From: Hippasteria phrygiana
Taxonomy: Eukaryota > Echinodermata > Asteroidea > Valvatida > Goniasteridae
Assembly: GCA_037893225.1 (NCBI GenBank)
Contig: JAZGUH010000695.1
Location: 806,001-870,000, forward strand
Reading direction: 5' to 3'
Length of the DNA: 64,000 nucleotides
In this document: positions 13,423 through 27,078 of the stretch, piece by piece
Numbering within the stretch: the first letter of the stretch is position 1
Layout: every line of letters begins with the position of its first letter
Translations under genes and position numbers: made by a program
Notes under the pieces: generated by a model
Told to the model about the DNA's origin: nothing
What the model saw: the letters and a program-made list of their open reading frames with translations, nothing else
Databases searched by the model: none

Positions 13423-13885
13423 CTAGGGAATTTGACAGGCATGGAGCAATAAATAGAAGGTAATATGCACACAGATGGTGGCCGGGAAGAAAATAAACAT
13501 TGCGAGGTTTGAATTTTCTCCACAAGTGTTAACTCTAAGAAGCCGCCGATAATTGCAACATGTAGCGCCAGATCTAAGCTATCCATACATGTCAAAATTA
13601 CTGAATTTGGTTTATATTTCATGCAATTATGAATGAGTAAAGCAAGTCATACCCCAGGGAATTTGACAGGCATGGAGCAATAAATAGACGGTAACATGTA
13701 CACAGATGTTGGCCGGAAAGAAAATAAACATTGCGAGGTTTGAATTTTCTCCACAAGTTTTAACTCTAAGAAGCCGCCGATAATTGCAACATGTAGCGCC
13801 AGATCTAAGCTATCCATACATGTCAAAATTACTGAATTTGGTTGATATTTCATGCAATTATGAATGAGTAAAGCAAGTCCATACC

Positions 13886-14116
13886 CCAGGAAATTTGACA
13901 TGCATGGAGCAATAAATAGACGGTAACATGTACACAGATGTTGGCCGGAAAGTAAATAAACATTGCGAGGTTTGAATTTTCTCCACAAGTTTTAACTCTA
14001 AGAAGCCGCCGATAATTGCAACATGTAGCGCCAGATCTAAGCTATCCATACATGTCAAAATTACTGAATTTGGTTGATATTTCATGCAATTATGAATGAG
14101 TAAAGCAAGTCATACC
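13886..14116. repeat. Reference class W monomer
   Basis: Class W equals class A with T at offset 68 (aaagtaaataaac). This copy also has A6 (ccaggaaat), shared with 17126, 20366 and 21060. Later W copies carry G15 T16 (gacgtgcat) at 32400, 33788, 34250 and 34712, or A201 (catacaatt) at 38184, 43040, 47897, 48591, 53448 and 55530. The successive private changes give a partial relative chronology of W expansions. Confidence 0.88.
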
Positions 14117-14347
14117 CTAGGGAATTTGACAGGCATGGAGCAATAAATAGAAAGTAATATGCACACAGATGTTGGCCGGAAAGAAAATAAACATTGCGAG
14201 GTTTGAATTTTCTCCACAAGTTTTAACTCTAAGAAGCCGCCGATAATTGCAACATGTAGCGCCAGATCTAAGCTATCCATACATGTCAAAATTACTGAAT
14301 TTGGTTGATATTTCATGCAATTATGAATGAGTAAAGCAAGTCATACC
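14117..14347. repeat. Reference class Ea monomer
   Basis: Class Ea equals class E with A at offset 37 (gaaagtaatatgc). It nearly always follows a class W monomer, so W-Ea behaves as a linked dimer. In the right half many Ea copies also carry T111 (taattctaag). Examples of the T111 form start at 38415, 40265, 43271, 45121, 48822, 50672, 53679, 55761 and 57611. Confidence 0.88.
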
Positions 14348-16662
14348 CCAGGGAATTTGACAGGCATGGAGCAATAAATAGAAGGTAATATGCACACAGA
14401 TGTTGGCCGGAAAGAAAATAAACATTGCGAGGTTTGAATTTTCTCCACAAGTTTTAACTCTAAGAAGCCGCCGATAATTGCAACATGTAGCGCCAGATCT
14501 AAGATATCCATACATGTCAAAATTACTGAATTTGGTTGATATTTCATGCAATTATAAATGAGTAAAGCAAGTCCATACCCCAGGGAATTTGACATGCATG
14601 GAGCAATAAATAGACGGTAACATGTACACAGATGTTGGCCGGAAAGAAAATAAACATTGCGAGGTTTGAATTTTCTCCACAAGTTTTAACTCTAAGAAGC
14701 CGCCGATAATTGCAACATGTAGCGCCAGATCTAAGCTATCCATACATGTCAAAATTACTGAATTTGGTTGATATTTCATGCAATTATGAATGAGTAAAGC
14801 AAGTCCATACCCCAGGGAATTTGACAGGCATGGAGCAATAAATAGACGGTAACATGTACACAGATGTTGGCCGGAAAGAAAATAAACATTGCGAGGTTTG
14901 AATTTTCTCCACAAGTTTTAACTCTAAGAAGCCGCCGATAATTGCAACATGTAGCGCCAGATCTAAGCTATCCATACATGTCAAAATTACTGAATTTGGT
15001 TGATATTTCATGCAATTATGAATGAGTAAAGCAAGTCATACCCTAGGGAATTTGACAGGAATGGAGCAATAAATAGAAGGTAATATGCACACAGATGTTG
15101 GCCGGAAAGAAAATAAACATTGCGAGGTTTGAATTTTCTCCACAAGTTTTAACTCTAAGAAGCCGCCGATAATTGCAACATGTAGCGCCAGATCTAAGCT
15201 ATCCATACATGTCACAATTACTGAATTTGGTTGATATTTCATGCAATTATGAATGAGTAAAGCAAGTCATACCCTAGGGAATTTGACAGGCATGGAGCAA
15301 TAAATAGAAGGTAATATGCACACAGATGTTGGCCGGAAAGAAAATAAACATTGCGAGGTTTGAATTTTCTCCACAAGTTTTAACTCTAAGAAGCCGCCGA
15401 TAATTGCAACATGTAGCGCCAGATCTAAGCTATCCATACATGTCAAAATTACTGAATTTGGTTGATATTTCATGCAATTATGAATGAGTAAAGCAAGTCC
15501 ATACCCCAGGGAATTTGACATGCATGGAGCAATAAATAGACGGTAACATGTACACAGATGTTGGCCGGAAAGAAAATAAACATTGCGAGGTTTGAATTTT
15601 CTCCACAAGTTTGAACTCTAAGAAGCCGTCGATAATTGCAACATGTAGCGCCAGATCTAAGCTATCCATACATGTCAAAATTACTGAATTTGGTTGATAT
15701 TTCATGCAATTATGAATGAGTAAAGCAAGTCATACCCCAGGGAATTTGACAGGCATGGAGCAATAAATAGAAGGTAATATGCACACAGATGTTGGCCGGA
15801 AAGAAAATAAACATTGCGAGGTTTGAATTTTCTCCACAAGTTTTAACTCTAAGAAGCCGCCGATAATTGCAACATGTAGCGCCAGATCTAAGCTATCCAT
15901 ACATGTCAAAATTACTGAATTTGGTTGATATTTCATGCAATTATGAATGAGTAAAGCAAGTCCATACCCCAGGGAATTTGACAGGCATGGAGCAATAAAT
16001 AGAAGGTAATATGCACACAGATGTTGGCCGGAAAGAAAATAAACATTGCGAGGTTTGAATTTTCTCCACAAGTTTTAACTCTAAGAAGCCGCCGATAATT
16101 GCAACATGTAGCGCCAGATCTAAGCTATCCATACATGTCAAAATTACTGAATTTGGTTGATATTTCATGCAATTATGAATGAGTAAAGCAAGTCATACCC
16201 TAGGGAATTTGACAGGCATGGAGCAATAAATAGAAGGTAATATGCACACAGATGTTGGCCGGAAAGAAAATAAACATTGCGAGGTTTGAATTTTTCCCAC
16301 AAGTTTTAACTCGAAGAAGCCGCCGATAATTGCAACATGTAGCGCCAGATCTAAGCTATCCATACATGTCAAAATTACTGAATTTGGTTGATATTTCATG
16401 CAATTATGAATGAGTAAAGCAAGTCCATACCCCAGGGAATTTGACATGCATGGAGCAATAAATAGACGGTAACATGTACACAGATGTTGGCCGGAAAGAA
16501 AATAAACATTGCGAGGTTTGAATTTTCTCCACAAGTTTTAACTCTAAGAAGCCGCCGATAATTGCAACATGTAGCGCCAGATCTAAGCTATCCATACATG
16601 TCAAAATTACTGAATTTGGTTGATATTTCATGCAATTATGAATGAGTAAAGCAAGTCATACC

Positions 16663-19600
16663 CTAGGGAATTTGACAGGCATGGAGCAATAAATAGAAGG
16701 TAATATGCACACAGATGGTGGCCGGGAAGAAAATAAACATTGCGAGGTTTGAATTTTCTCCACAAGTGTTAACTCTAAGAAGCCGCCGATAATTGCAACA
16801 TGTAGCGCCAGATCTAAGCTATCCATACATGTCAAAATTACTGAATTTGGTTTATATTTCATGCAATTATGAATGAGTAAAGCAAGTCATACCCCAGGGA
16901 ATTTGACAGGCATGGAGCAATAAATAGACGGTAACATGTACACAGATGTTGGCCGGAAAGAAAATAAACATTGCGAGGTTTGAATTTTCTCCACAAGTTT
17001 TAACTCTAAGAAGCCGCCGATAATTGCAACATGTAGCGCCAGATCTAAGCTATCCATACATGTCAAAATTACTGAATTTGGTTGATATTTCATGCAATTA
17101 TGAATGAGTAAAGCAAGTCCATACCCCAGGAAATTTGACATGCATGGAGCAATAAATAGACGGTAACATGTACACAGATGTTGGCCGGAAAGTAAATAAA
17201 CATTGCGAGGTTTGAATTTTCTCCACAAGTTTTAACTCTAAGAAGCCGCCGATAATTGCAACATGTAGCGCCAGATCTAAGCTATCCATACATGTCAAAA
17301 TTACTGAATTTGGTTGATATTTCATGCAATTATGAATGAGTAAAGCAAGTCATACCCTAGGGAATTTGACAGGCATGGAGCAATAAATAGAAAGTAATAT
17401 GCACACAGATGTTGGCCGGAAAGAAAATAAACATTGCGAGGTTTGAATTTTCTCCACAAGTTTTAACTCTAAGAAGCCGCCGATAATTGCAACATGTAGC
17501 GCCAGATCTAAGCTATCCATACATGTCAAAATTACTGAATTTGGTTGATATTTCATGCAATTATGAATGAGTAAAGCAAGTCATACCCTAGGGAATTTGA
17601 CAGGCATGGAGCAATAAATAGAAGGTAATATGCACACAGATGTTGGCCGGAAAGAAAATAAACATTGCGAGGTTTGAATTTTCTCCACAAGTTTTAACTC
17701 TAAGAAGCCGCCGATAATTGCAACATGTAGCGCCAGATCTAAGCTATCCATACATGTCAAAATTACTGAATTTGGTTGATATTTCATGCAATTATAAATG
17801 AGTAAAGCAAGTCCATACCCCAGGGAATTTGACAGGCATGGAGCAATAAATAGAAGGTAATATGCACACAGATGTTGGCCGGAAAGAAAATAAACATTGC
17901 GAGGTTTGAATTTTCTCCACAAGTTTTAACTCTAAGAAGCCGCCGATAATTGCAACATGTAGCGCCAGATCTAAGATATCCATACATGTCAAAATTACTG
18001 AATTTGGTTGATATTTCATGCAATTATAAATGAGTAAAGCAAGTCCATACCCCAGGGAATTTGACATGCATGGAGCAATAAATAGACGGTAACATGTACA
18101 CAGATGTTGGCCGGAAAGAAAATAAACATTGCGAGGTTTGAATTTTCTCCACAAGTTTTAACTCTAAGAAGCCGCCGATAATTGCAACATGTAGCGCCAG
18201 ATCTAAGCTATCCATACATGTCAAAATTACTGAATTTGGTTGATATTTCATGCAATTATGAATGAGTAAAGCAAGTCATACCCTAGGGAATTTGACAGGA
18301 ATGGAGCAATAAATAGAAGGTAATATGCACACAGATGTTGGCCGGAAAGAAAATAAACATTGCGAGGTTTGAATTTTCTCCACAAGTTTTAACTCTAAGA
18401 AGCCGCCGATAATTGCAACATGTAGCGCCAGATCTAAGCTATCCATACATGTCACAATTACTGAATTTGGTTGATATTTCATGCAATTATGAATGAGTAA
18501 AGCAAGTCATACCCTAGGGAATTTGACAGGCATGGAGCAATAAATAGAAGGTAATATGCACACAGATGTTGGCCGGAAAGAAAATAAACATTGCGAGGTT
18601 TGAATTTTCTCCACAAGTTTTAACTCTAAGAAGCCGCCGATAATTGCAACATGTAGCGCCAGATCTAAGCTATCCATACATGTCAAAATTACTGAATTTG
18701 GTTGATATTTCATGCAATTATGAATGAGTAAAGCAAGTCCATACCCCAGGGAATTTGACATGCATGGAGCAATAAATAGACGGTAACATGTACACAGATG
18801 TTGGCCGGAAAGAAAATAAACATTGCGAGGTTTGAATTTTCTCCACAAGTTTGAACTCTAAGAAGCCGCCGATAATTGCAACATGTAGCGCCAGATCTAA
18901 GCTATCCATACATGTCAAAATTACTGAATTTGGTTGATATTTCATGCAATTATGAATGAGTAAAGCAAGTCATACCCCAGGGAATTTGACAGCCATGGAG
19001 CAATAAATAGAAGGTAATATGCACACAGATGTTGGCCGGAAAGAAAATAAACATTGCGAGGTTTGAATTTTCTCCACAAGTTTTAACTCTAAGAAGCCGC
19101 CGATAATTGCAACATGTAGCGCCAGATCTAAGCTATCCATACATGTCAAAATTACTGAATTTGGTTGATATTTCATGCAATTATGAATGAGTAAAGCAAG
19201 TCCATACCCCAGGGAATTTGACAGGCATGGAGCAATAAATAGAAGGTAATATGCACACAGATGTTGGCCGGAAAGAAAATAAACATTGCGAGGTTTGAAT
19301 TTTCTCCACAAGTTTTAACTCTAAGAAGCCGCCGATAATTGCAACATGTAGCGCCAGATCTAAGCTATCCATACATGTCAAAATTACTGAATTTGGTTGA
19401 TATTTCATGCAATTATGAATGAGTAAAGCAAGTCATACCCTAGGGAATTTGACAGGCATGGAGCAATAAATAGAAGGTAATATGCACACAGATGTTGGCC
19501 GGAAAGAAAATAAACATTGCGAGGTTTGAATTTTTCCCACAAGTTTTAACTCGAAGAAGCCGCCGATAATTGCAACATGTAGCGCCAGATCTAAGCTATC

Positions 19601-19902
19601 CATACATGTCAAAATTACTGAATTTGGTTGATATTTCATGCAATTATGAATGAGTAAAGCAAGTCCATACCCCAGGGAATTTGACATGCATGGAGCAATA
19701 AATAGACGGTAACATGTACACAGATGTTGGCCGGAAAGAAAATAAACATTGCGAGGTTTGAATTTTCTCCACAAGTTTTAACTCTAAGAAGCCGCCGATA
19801 ATTGCAACATGTAGCGCCAGATCTAAGCTATCCATACATGTCAAAATTACTGAATTTGGTTGATATTTCATGCAATTATGAATGAGTAAAGCAAGTCATA
19901 CC
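16663..19902. repeat. HOR unit 5, 14 monomers (3240 bp)
   Basis: Same length and nearly the same content as unit 4. Monomers 1-4 and 8-14 correspond position for position. In the middle, the GATATC monomer sits one place later (17820 rather than place five), an E monomer at 17588 has been gained, and the gacaggcat-type A monomer (14812 in unit 4) has been lost. Total length is unchanged. A private C17 (gacagccatgg) is in monomer 18977. Confidence 0.88.
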
Positions 19903-22900
19903 CTAGGGAATTTGACAGGCATGGAGCAATAAATAGAAGGTAATATGCACACAGATGGTGGCCGGGAAGAAAATAAACATTGCGAGGTTTGAATTTTCTC
20001 CACAAGTGTTAACTCTAAGAAGCCGCCGATAATTGCAACATGTAGCGCCAGATCTAAGCTATCCATACATGTCAAAATTACTGAATTTGGTTTATATTTC
20101 ATGCAATTATGAATGAGTAAAGCAAGTCATACCCCAGGGAATTTGACAGGCATGGAGCAATAAATAGACGGTAACATGTACACAGATGTTGGCCGGAAAG
20201 AAAATAAACATTGCGAGGTTTGAATTTTCTCCACAAGTTTTAACTCTAAGAAGCCGCCGATAATTGCAACATGTAGCGCCAGATCTAAGCTATCCATACA
20301 TGTCAAAATTACTGAATTTGGTTGATATTTCATGCAATTATGAATGAGTAAAGCAAGTCCATACCCCAGGAAATTTGACATGCATGGAGCAATAAATAGA
20401 CGGTAACATGTACACAGATGTTGGCCGGAAAGTAAATAAACATTGCGAGGTTTGAATTTTCTCCACAAGTTTTAACTCTAAGAAGCCGCCGATAATTGCA
20501 ACATGTAGCGCCAGATCTAAGCTATCCATACATGTCAAAATTACTGAATTTGGTTGATATTTCATGCAATTATGAATGAGTAAAGCAAGTCATACCCTAG
20601 GGAATTTGACAGGCATGGAGCAATAAATAGAAAGTAATATGCACACAGATGTTGGCCGGAAAGAAAATAAACATTGCGAGGTTTGAATTTTCTCCACAAG
20701 TTTTAACTCTAAGAAGCCGCCGATAATTGCAACATGTAGCGCCAGATCTAAGCTATCCATACATGTCAAAATTACTGAATTTGGTTGATATTTCATGCAA
20801 TTATGAATGAGTAAAGCAAGTCATACCCTAGGGAATTTGACAGGCATGGAGCAATAAATAGAAGGTAATATGCACACAGATGTTGGCCGGAAAGAAAATA
20901 AACATTGCGAGGTTTGAATTTTCTCCACAAGTTTTAACTCTAAGAAGCCGCCGATAATTGCAACATGTAGCGCCAGATCTAAGCTATCCATACATGTCAA
21001 AATTACTGAATTTGGTTGATATTTCATGCAATTATGAATGAGTAAAGCAAGTCCATACCCCAGGAAATTTGACATGCATGGAGCAATAAATAGACGGTAA
21101 CATGTACACAGATGTTGGCCGGAAAGTAAATAAACATTGCGAGGTTTGAATTTTCTCCACAAGTTTTAACTCTAAGAAGCCGCCGATAATTGCAACATGT
21201 AGCGCCAGATCTAAGCTATCCATACATGTCAAAATTACTGAATTTGGTTGATATTTCATGCAATTATGAATGAGTAAAGCAAGTCATACCCTAGGGAATT
21301 TGACAGGCATGGAGCAATAAATAGAAAGTAATATGCACACAGATGTTGGCCGGAAAGAAAATAAACATTGCGAGGTTTGAATTTTCTCCACAAGTTTTAA
21401 CTCTAAGAAGCCGCCGATAATTGCAACATGTAGCGCCAGATCTAAGCTATCCATACATGTCAAAATTACTGAATTTGGTTGATATTTCATGCAATTATGA
21501 ATGAGTAAAGCAAGTCATACCCTAGGGAATTTGACAGGCATGGAGCAATAAATAGAAGGTAATATGCACACAGATGTTGGCCGGAAAGAAAATAAACATT
21601 GCGAGGTTTGAATTTTCTCCACAAGTTTTAACTCTAAGAAGCCGCCGATAATTGCAACATGTAGCGCCAGATCTAAGCTATCCATACATGTCAAAATTAC
21701 TGAATTTGGTTGATATTTCATGCAATTATAAATGAGTAAAGCAAGTCCATACCCCAGGGAATTTGACATGCATGGAGCAATAAATAGACGGTAACATGTA
21801 CACAGATGTTGGCCGGAAAGAAAATAAACATTGCGAGGTTTGAATTTTCTCCACAAGTTTTAACTCTAAGAAGCCGCCGATAATTGCAACATGTAGCGCC
21901 AGATCTAAGCTATCCATACATGTCAAAATTACTGAATTTTGTTGATATTTCATGCAATTATGAATGAGTAAAGCAAGTCATACCCTAGGGAATTTGACAT
22001 GCATGGAGCAATAAATAGAAGGTAATATGCACACAGATGTTGGCCGGAAAGAAAATAAACATTGCGAGGTTTGAATTTTCTCCACAAGTTTTAACTCTAA
22101 GAAGCCGCCGATAATTGCAACATGTAGCGCCAGATCTAAGCTATCCATACATGTCAAAATTACTGAATTTGGTTGATATTTCATGCAATTATGAATGAGT
22201 AAAGCAAGTCCATACCCCAGGGAATTTGACATGCATGGAGCAATAAATAGACGGTAACATGTACACAGATGTTGGCCGGAAAGAAAATAAACATTGCGAG
22301 GTTTGAATTTTCTCCAGAAGTTTTAACTCTAAGAAGCCGCCGATAATTGCAACATGTAGCGCCAGATCTAAGCTATCCATACATGTCAAAATTACTGAAT
22401 TTTGTTGATATTTCATGCAATTATGAATGAGTAAAGCAAGTCATACCCTAGGGAATTTGACATGCATGGAGCAATAAATAGAAGGTAATATGCACACAGA
22501 TGTTGGCCGGAAAGAAAATAAACATTGCGAGGTTTGAATTTTCTCCACAAGTTTTAACTCTAAGAAGCCGCCGATAATTGCAACATGTAGCGCCAGATCT
22601 AAGCTATCCATACATGTCACAATTACTGAATTTGGTTGATATTTCATGCAATTATGAATGAGTAAAGCAAGTCATACCCTAGGGAATTTGACAGGCATGG
22701 AGCAATAAATAGAAGGTAATATGCACACAGATGTTGGCCGGAAAGAAAATAAACATTGCGAGGTTTGAATTTTCTCCACAAGTTTTAACTCTAAGAAGCC
22801 GCCGATAATTGCAACATGTAGCGCCAGATCTAAGCTATCCATACATGTCAAAATTACTGAATTTGGTTGATATTTCATGCAATTATGAATGAGTAAAGCA

Positions 22901-24067
22901 AGTCCATACCCCAGGGAATTTGACATGCATGGAGCAATAAATAGACGGTAACATGTACACAGATGTTGGCCGGAAAGAAAATAAACATTGCGAGGTTTGA
23001 ATTTTCTCCACAAGTTTGAACTCTAAGAAGCCGCCGATAATTGCAACATGTAGCGCCAGATCTAAGCTATCCATACATGTCAAAATTACTGAATTTGGTT
23101 GATATTTCATGCAATTATGAATGAGTAAAGCAAGTCATACCCCAGGGAATTTGACAGGCATGGAGCAATAAATAGAAGGTAATATGCACACAGATGTTGG
23201 CCGGAAAGAAAATAAACATTGCGAGGTTTGAATTTTCTCCACAAGTTTTAACTCTAAGAAGCCGCCGATAATTGCAACATGTAGCGCCAGATCTAAGCTA
23301 TCCATACATGTCAAAATTACTGAATTTGGTTGATATTTCATGCAATTATGAATGAGTAAAGCAAGTCCATACCCCAGGGAATTTGACAGGCATGGAGCAA
23401 TAAATAGAAGGTAATATGCACACAGATGTTGGCCGGAAAGAAAATAAACATTGCGAGGTTTGAATTTTCTCCACAAGTTTTAACTCTAAGAAGCCGCCGA
23501 TAATTGCAACATGTAGCGCCAGATCTAAGCTATCCATACATGTCAAAATTACTGAATTTGGTTGATATTTCATGCAATTATGAATGAGTAAAGCAAGTCA
23601 TACCCTAGGGAATTTGACAGGCATGGAGCAATAAATAGAAGGTAATATGCACACAGATGTTGGCCGGAAAGAAAATAAACATTGCGAGGTTTGAATTTTT
23701 CCCACAAGTTTTAACTCGAAGAAGCCGCCGATAATTGCAACATGTAGCGCCAGATCTAAGCTATCCATACATGTCAAAATTACTGAATTTGGTTGATATT
23801 TCATGCAATTATGAATGAGTAAAGCAAGTCCATACCCCAGGGAATTTGACATGCATGGAGCAATAAATAGACGGTAACATGTACACAGATGTTGGCCGGA
23901 AAGAAAATAAACATTGCGAGGTTTGAATTTTCTCCACAAGTTTTAACTCTAAGAAGCCGCCGATAATTGCAACATGTAGCGCCAGATCTAAGCTATCCAT
24001 ACATGTCAAAATTACTGAATTTGGTTGATATTTCATGCAATTATGAATGAGTAAAGCAAGTCATACC
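19903..24067. repeat. HOR unit 6, 18 monomers (4165 bp)
   Basis: Order: G A W Ea E W Ea E A E A E E A E E E A. The W-Ea part is duplicated (20134-20827 and 20828-21521, 694 bp each). It introduces T187 (aattttgttg at 21754 and 22217) and G101 (ctccagaag at 22217), markers of the mixed zone. The end (22679-24067) matches 18514-19902 at offset 4165, so this unit joins left-family and mixed-zone sequence. Confidence 0.86.
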
Positions 24068-25226
24068 CTAGGGAATTTGACAGGCATGGAGCAATAAATA
24101 GAAGGTAATATGCACACAGATGGTGGCCGGGAAGAAAATAAACATTGCGAGGTTTGAATTTTCTCCACAAGTGTTAACTCTAAGAAGCCGCCGATAATTG
24201 CAACATGTAGCGCCAGATCTAAGCTATCCATACATGTCAAAATTACTGAATTTGGTTGATATTTCATGCAATTATAAATGAGTAAAGCAAGTCCATACCC
24301 CAGGGAATTTGACATGCATGGAGCAATAAATAGACGGTAACATGTACACAGATGTTGGCCGGAAAGAAAATAAACATTGCGAGGTTTGAATTTTCTCCAC
24401 AAGTTTTAACTCTAAGAAGCCGCCGATAATTGCAACATGTAGCGCCAGATCTAAGCTATCCATACATGTCAAAATTACTGAATTTTGTTGATATTTCATG
24501 CAATTATGAATGAGTAAAGCAAGTCATACCCTAGGGAATTTGACATGCATGGAGCAATAAATAGAAGGTAATATGCACACAGATGTTGGCCGGAAAGAAA
24601 ATAAACATTGCGAGGTTTGAATTTTCTCCACAAGTTTTAACTCTAAGAAGCCGCCGATAATTGCAACATGTAGCGCCAGATCTAAGCTATCCATACATGT
24701 CAAAATTACTGAATTTGGTTGATATTTCATGCAATTATGAATGAGTAAAGCAAGTCCATACCCCAGGGAATTTGACATGCATGGAGCAATAAATAGACGG
24801 TAACATGTACACAGATGTTGGCCGGAAAGAAAATAAACATTGCGAGGTTTGAATTTTCTCCAGAAGTTTTAACTCTAAGAAGCCGCCGATAATTGCAACA
24901 TGTAGCGCCAGATCTAAGCTATCCATACATGTCAAAATTACTGAATTTGGTTGATATTTCATGCAATTATGAATGAGTAAAGCAAGTCCATACCCCAGGG
25001 AATTTGACAGGCATGGAGCAATAAATAGACGGTAACATGTACACAGATGTTGGCCGGAAAGAAAATAAACATTGCGAGGTTTGAATTTTCTCCACAAGTT
25101 TTAACTCTAAGAAGCCGCCGATAATTGCAACATGTAGCGCCAGATCTAAGCTATCCATACATGTCAAAATTACTGAATTTGGTTGATATTTCATGCAATT
25201 ATGAATGAGTAAAGCAAGTCCATACC

Positions 25227-25689
25227 CCAGGGAATTTGACATGCATGGAGCAATAAATAGACGGTAACATGTACACAGATGGTGGCCGGAAAGAAAATAA
25301 ACATTGCGAGGTTTGAATTTTCTCCACAAGTTTAAACTCTAAGAAGCCGCCGATAATTGCAACATGTAGCGCCAGATCTAAGCTATCCATACATGTTAAA
25401 ATTACTGAATTTGGTTGATATTTCATGCAATTATGAATGAGTAAAGCAAGTCCATACCCTAGGGAATTTGACAGGCATGGAGCAATAAATAAAAGGTAAT
25501 CTGCACACAGATGGTGGCCGGGAAGAAAATAAACATTGCGAGGTTTGAATTTTCTCCACAAGTTTTAACTCTAAGAAGCCGCCGATAATTGCAACATGTA
25601 GCGCCAGATCTAAGCTATCCATACATGTCAAAATTACTGAATTTGGTTGATATTTCATGCAATTATGAATGAGTAAAGCAAGTCATACC
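25227..25689. repeat. Divergent monomer pair
   Basis: These two monomers differ most from their neighbours. The one at 25227 combines class A 5' bases with G56 but A64, A108 (agtttaaac) and T171 (acatgttaaaatt). The one at 25459 has A34 (aaataaaagg), C44 in place of T (aatctgcac) and G56 G64, but lacks GTTAAC and follows an extra C with T2. Several of these bases are found nowhere else in the window. They may be survivors of an older, less homogenised state. Confidence 0.8.
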
Positions 25690-25921
25690 CTAGGGAATTT
25701 GACAGGCATGGAGCAATAAATAGAAGGTAATATGCACACAGATGTTGGCCGGAAAGAAAATAAACATTGCGAGGTTTGAATTTTCTCCACAAGTTTTAAC
25801 TCTAAGAAGCCGCCGATAATTGCAACATGTAGCGCCAGATCTAAGCTATCCATACATGTCAAAATTACTGAATTTGGTTGATATTTCATGCAATTATAAA
25901 TGAGTAAAGCAAGTCCATACC

Positions 25922-27078
25922 CCAGGGAATTTGACATGCATGGAGCAATAAATAGACGGTAACATGTACACAGATGTTGGCCGGAAAGAAAATAAACATT
26001 GCGAGGTTTGAATTTTCTCCACAAGTTTTAACTCTAAGAAGCCGCCGATAATTGCAACATGTAGCGCCAGATCTAAGCTATCCATACATGTCAAAATTAC
26101 TGAATTTTGTTGATATTTCATGCAATTATGAATGAGTAAAGCAAGTCATACCCTAGGGAATTTGACATGCATGGAGCAATAAATAGAAGGTAATATGCAC
26201 ACAGATGTTGGCCGGAAAGAAAATAAACATTGCGAGGTTTGAATTTTCTCCACAAGTTTTAACTCTAAGAAGCCGCCGATAATTGCAACATGTAGCGCCA
26301 GATCTAAGCTATCCATACATGTCAAAATTACTGAATTTGGTTGATATTTCATGCAATTATGAATGAGTAAAGCAAGTCCATACCCCAGGGAATTTGACAG
26401 GCATGGAGCAATAAATAGACGGTAACATGTACACAGATGTTGGCCGGAAAGAAAATAAACATTGCGAGGTTTGAATTTTCTCCACAAGTTTTAACTCTAA
26501 GAAGCCGCCGATAATTGCAACATGTAGCGCCAGATCTAAGCTATCCAGACATGTCAAAATTACTGAATTTGGTTGATATTTCATGCAATTATGAATGAGT
26601 AAAGCAAGTCCATACCCCAGGGAATTTGACATGCATGGAGCAATAAATAGACGGTAACATGTACACAGATGTTGGCCGGAAAGAAAATAAACATTGCGAG
26701 GTTTGAATTTTCTCCACAAGTTTTAACTCTAAGAAGCCGCCGATAATTACAACATGTAGCGCCAGATCTAAGCTATCCATACATGTCAAAATTACTGAAT
26801 TTGGTTGATATTTGATGCAATTATGAATGAGTAAAGCAAGTCATACCCTAGGGAATTTGACAGGAATGGAGCAATAAATAGAAGGTAATATGCACACAGA
26901 TGTTGGCCGGAAAGAAAATAAACATTGCGAGGTTTGAATTTTCTCCACAAGTTTTAACTCTAAGAAGCCGCCGATAATTGCAACATGTAGCGCCAGATCT
27001 AAGCTATCCATACATGTCAAAATTACTGAATTTGGTTGATATTTCATGCAATTATGAATGAGTAAAGCAAGTCATACC
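25922..27078. repeat. Five-monomer mixed-zone block, copy 1 (1157 bp)
   Basis: Monomers 25922 (T187), 26153, 26385, 26617 (A133) and 26848 (A18). The third lacks G101 and has the private G164 (ccagacatg). Directly after it, 27079-28236 is a related block with T187, G101 (27542) and A133 (27774), suggesting a local tandem duplication before or after spread to 35 kb and 61 kb. Confidence 0.8.

Larger units (their letters stand above)
13423..16662. repeat. HOR unit 4, 14 monomers (3240 bp)
   Basis: Starts G A W Ea E A A E E A E E E A. Compared with unit 2 it gains W and Ea near its start and is shorter overall. GATATC occurs at 14503-14508 and the T96 C97 G114 monomer at 16200. A private T124 is seen in monomer 15506 (ccgtcgat). 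The following unit repeats it at offset 3240. Confidence 0.88.
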
